Assembly: GCA_002763335.1 (NCBI GenBank)
Contig: PEYS01000037.1
Location: forward strand, 1 to 6,490
Reading direction: 5' to 3'
DNA: 6,490 nucleotides
Source of the DNA: Candidatus Woesearchaeota archaeon CG08_land_8_20_14_0_20_47_9
Lineage (GTDB): Archaea > Nanobdellota > Nanobdellia > Woesearchaeales > CG1-02-47-18
Part shown: piece by piece, positions 5,223 through 6,490 of the stretch
Position numbering within the stretch: position 1 is the first letter of the stretch
Layout of the letters: each line of letters opens with the position of its first letter
Translations under genes and position numbers: made by a program
Notes under the pieces: model-generated
What the model was told of the DNA's origin: nothing
Seen by the model: the letters and a program-made list of their open reading frames with translations, nothing else
The model's database searches: none

Positions 5223-6072
5223 TTTCTTTATAAATCCCTTCCAATGCAGGTACCTTGATGTGATTTGCCTTGTAGCAGACCTCTTCTAAGTTAAGGCCAG
5301 CAGCAATGCCAATCAGCTGGGTTATAAACAACACCGGCATCTTAAAGTCAAGCCCTGCAATGCCCTGCAGATGGTCGAATGTTAGGAAGCAGTCCGGGCA
5401 GGCTGTTACAAGGGCATCAGCCTTTCCTTTTAAACACTCGAGCTTGTCCCTGGTTAGTCTCGAAAATGCTTCCTTGTCATGTACAAGTGCGGCGCCACAA
5501 CAGATTGTTTTTGTTGAGTAGTCAATCACCTCTGCTCCTGTTATGGATATTAACTCGTCAAGCTTTCTTGGATCAGCATCATTATCAAACCTTATTATGC
5601 TTGATGGCCTCAAGAGGTGGCAGCCTGGCTGCGTGGCTAGCCTCAACGAGTAGAGCTTCTTCTCAATTGGCAGCTTATCACGCATCTCGTATAATAACTC
5701 TGCTACATGCCTTACCTTGACCTTTAGGTTGTATGACCTGCCTATCCCCTTGAGTCTTGTGTTAGCCCATTTCAGCTTCTCAGGATCATTTGAGAGGGCA
5801 TAGTTTGCCTCCTTAAGGGTCTGTGTGCACCCGTTGCAGAGGGATATAATATCTGCCTTCGCCTCTTCTGCCATCGCAAGGTTCTTCGCTGCAATCAGGA
5901 GCCAGTTTTCGTAGTCTAGAGCAGCTACAACCTGCTTGCTCGGGCAGCACCCAAAGTTAAGGTCAATTGTCTTGATTCCGAGCTTTGCCAATAACCTTCG
6001 CGATGCCAACTCCAGCTCTGGCAGTATCTCTGATATTACACAGCCGACAAATAGGGCAAGGTTTTCTGTCAT
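5206..6072 (-). CDS. hdrB: Heterodisulfide reductase subunit B (CCG-domain protein)
   Basis: This 288-aa protein has two complete cysteine-rich CCG modules. Module one is C11-x30-C42C43-x35-C79-x2-C82 (GCV, GCCPSKQ, CNGC). Module two is C151-x39-C191C192-x32-C225-x2-C228 (QPGCH, CCGAA, CPDC). In HdrB such modules bind the unusual non-cubane [4Fe-4S] clusters at which disulfides are cleaved. The length fits stand-alone HdrB. ATG 6072 overlaps the hdrC stop as ATGA, with a GAGG-type ribosome site just upstream, so the two subunits are translationally coupled and should form an HdrBC unit in the cytoplasm. In methanogens HdrBC works with HdrA. In other archaea and bacteria, HdrBC-like pairs serve different thiol or quinone-linked reactions. 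The natural disulfide here cannot be inferred. Relatives such as LutA/GlpC-type CCG proteins are less likely given the separate HdrC partner. Confidence 0.9.
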   Translation of the reverse strand: MTENLALFVGCVISEILPELELASRRLLAKLGIKTIDLNFGCCPSKQVVAALDYENWLLIAAKNLAMAEEAKADIISLCNGCTQTLKEANYALSNDPEKLKWANTRLKGIGRSYNLKVKVRHVAELLYEMRDKLPIEKKLYSLRLATQPGCHLLRPSSIIRFDNDADPRKLDELISITGAEVIDYSTKTICCGAALVHDKEAFSRLTRDKLECLKGKADALVTACPDCFLTFDHLQGIAGLDFKMPVLFITQLIGIAAGLNLEEVCYKANHIKVPALEGIYKENASSR

Positions 6073-6490
6073 AGCCCCTCACATAGCTTCTTGTTTTCCT
6101 CAACTGGCTCAAGCTCTGGCAGCCCAAGCTCTGTGCGATTCTCCTGCACCATCTTATTAAGCTCAACAATGTAGCCCTGCTCAATAACCTCCCTTGCCTT
6201 GCTGACAAGCTCCTCAGGTGCAAGTCCCATTCTAATTGCGATGTTCTTCAGCTTTAGGAGAACCTCAAAGGGGTTCACTCCTTGAGGGCATCGCTCATTG
6301 CAGTTGTTGCATGATGCACACTTCCAAAGCTCTGAGGACAGCACTTGCTTATCACCTGTTGCTGCCCTTATGATCTTCTCTCTGGGGCTGAAGGCGCCGA
6401 GGTATTTTGCAGCCAGGCAGCCTGATGTACATGAGCCGCACTGGAAGCATTTCTTTATCTCAGGTATCTCTTCAAGAATCTGCTTCCGTA
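6069..6490 (-). CDS. hdrC: Heterodisulfide reductase subunit C (two [4Fe-4S] ferredoxin), 5' end outside window
   Basis: The frame is open from the window edge to the stop at 6069, giving 139 visible residues with the N-terminus missing. Numbered from the first visible codon, there are two CxxCxxCxxxC motifs: CFQCGSCTSGC (C14, C17, C20, C24) and CASCNNCNERC followed by P (C57, C60, C63, C67). Each should bind a [4Fe-4S] cluster. The spacing and the segment between them (LGAFSPREKIIRAATGD) are typical of HdrC, which passes electrons to the HdrB catalytic clusters. The tail ENRTELGLPELEPV is also HdrC-like. A GTG at 6344 is sometimes taken as the start, but that would remove the first cluster motif; the true start is beyond 6490, probably about 20 residues upstream by family length. 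It overlaps hdrB by 4 bp. Confidence 0.9.
   Translation of the reverse strand, partial: RKQILEEIPEIKKCFQCGSCTSGCLAAKYLGAFSPREKIIRAATGDKQVLSSELWKCASCNNCNERCPQGVNPFEVLLKLKNIAIRMGLAPEELVSKAREVIEQGYIVELNKMVQENRTELGLPELEPVEENKKLCEGL

Noticed and set aside
5963..6223. 86-codon open frame on the minus strand across hdrC/hdrB
   Set aside because: It is an out-of-frame reading through two genes with complete FeS cysteine motifs. It is arginine-rich and without family features.
6069..6344. A short HdrC-like protein starting at GTG 6344
   Set aside because: The frame stays open to the window edge and encodes the first CxxCxxCxxxC motif upstream of that GTG, so the real gene is longer.

Overview
The window looks like a piece of an archaeal chromosome. 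The main reasons are a TrmB-type regulator, a stand-alone heterodisulfide-reductase HdrC/HdrB pair, a small archaeal-type TOPRIM protein, TTTAAATA-type TATA boxes placed about 25 nt from a likely leaderless start, and a surface protein whose N-terminus (MKKGQVTLF...) resembles an archaeal class III (pilin-like) signal. From memory, the two surface-type proteins resemble uncharacterised families common in DPANN archaea such as Woesearchaeota and Pacearchaeota. That placement is an inference, and HdrBC only adds that the lineage probably has anaerobic, thiol/FeS-based redox metabolism.

Layout. Positions 1-3423, minus strand, probably one transcription unit: a pilin-signal-anchored surface protein with a carboxypeptidase-regulatory-like beta domain (3423 to 1717), overlapped by 14 bp by a secreted cysteine-rich protein (1730 to 351), then, after 62 nt, a MazG-like nucleotide pyrophosphohydrolase that runs off the left edge (288 to 1). 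Positions 3424-3679 are a divergent control region. It has two inverted TATA boxes 29 bp apart, two short palindromes and a potentially folded leader. Positions 3680-4498, plus strand: a TrmB-family regulator, well placed to control itself and the divergent surface-protein operon.

Positions 4499-4865 are a 367-bp non-coding gap between convergent genes. It contains a 20-bp near-palindrome, a G-rich tract able to form a quadruplex, and a 125-nt element (4726-4850) with a 24-bp basal stem enclosing two further hairpins. One motif of this element occurs four times in alternating orientation, so the element can be drawn in two mutually exclusive folds.

Positions 4866-6490, minus strand: a compact, overlapping operon hdrC (5' end outside the window), hdrB (4-bp ATGA overlap) and a TOPRIM-domain protein (17-bp overlap). 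HdrC carries two complete CxxCxxCxxxC [4Fe-4S] motifs and HdrB two complete CCG modules, so both look functional. hdrA is not in the window.

The enzymes belong to recognisable families. The least explained parts are the 4726-4850 element, the two-gene surface operon with its cysteine-rich second member, and the long leader of the TrmB-family gene.
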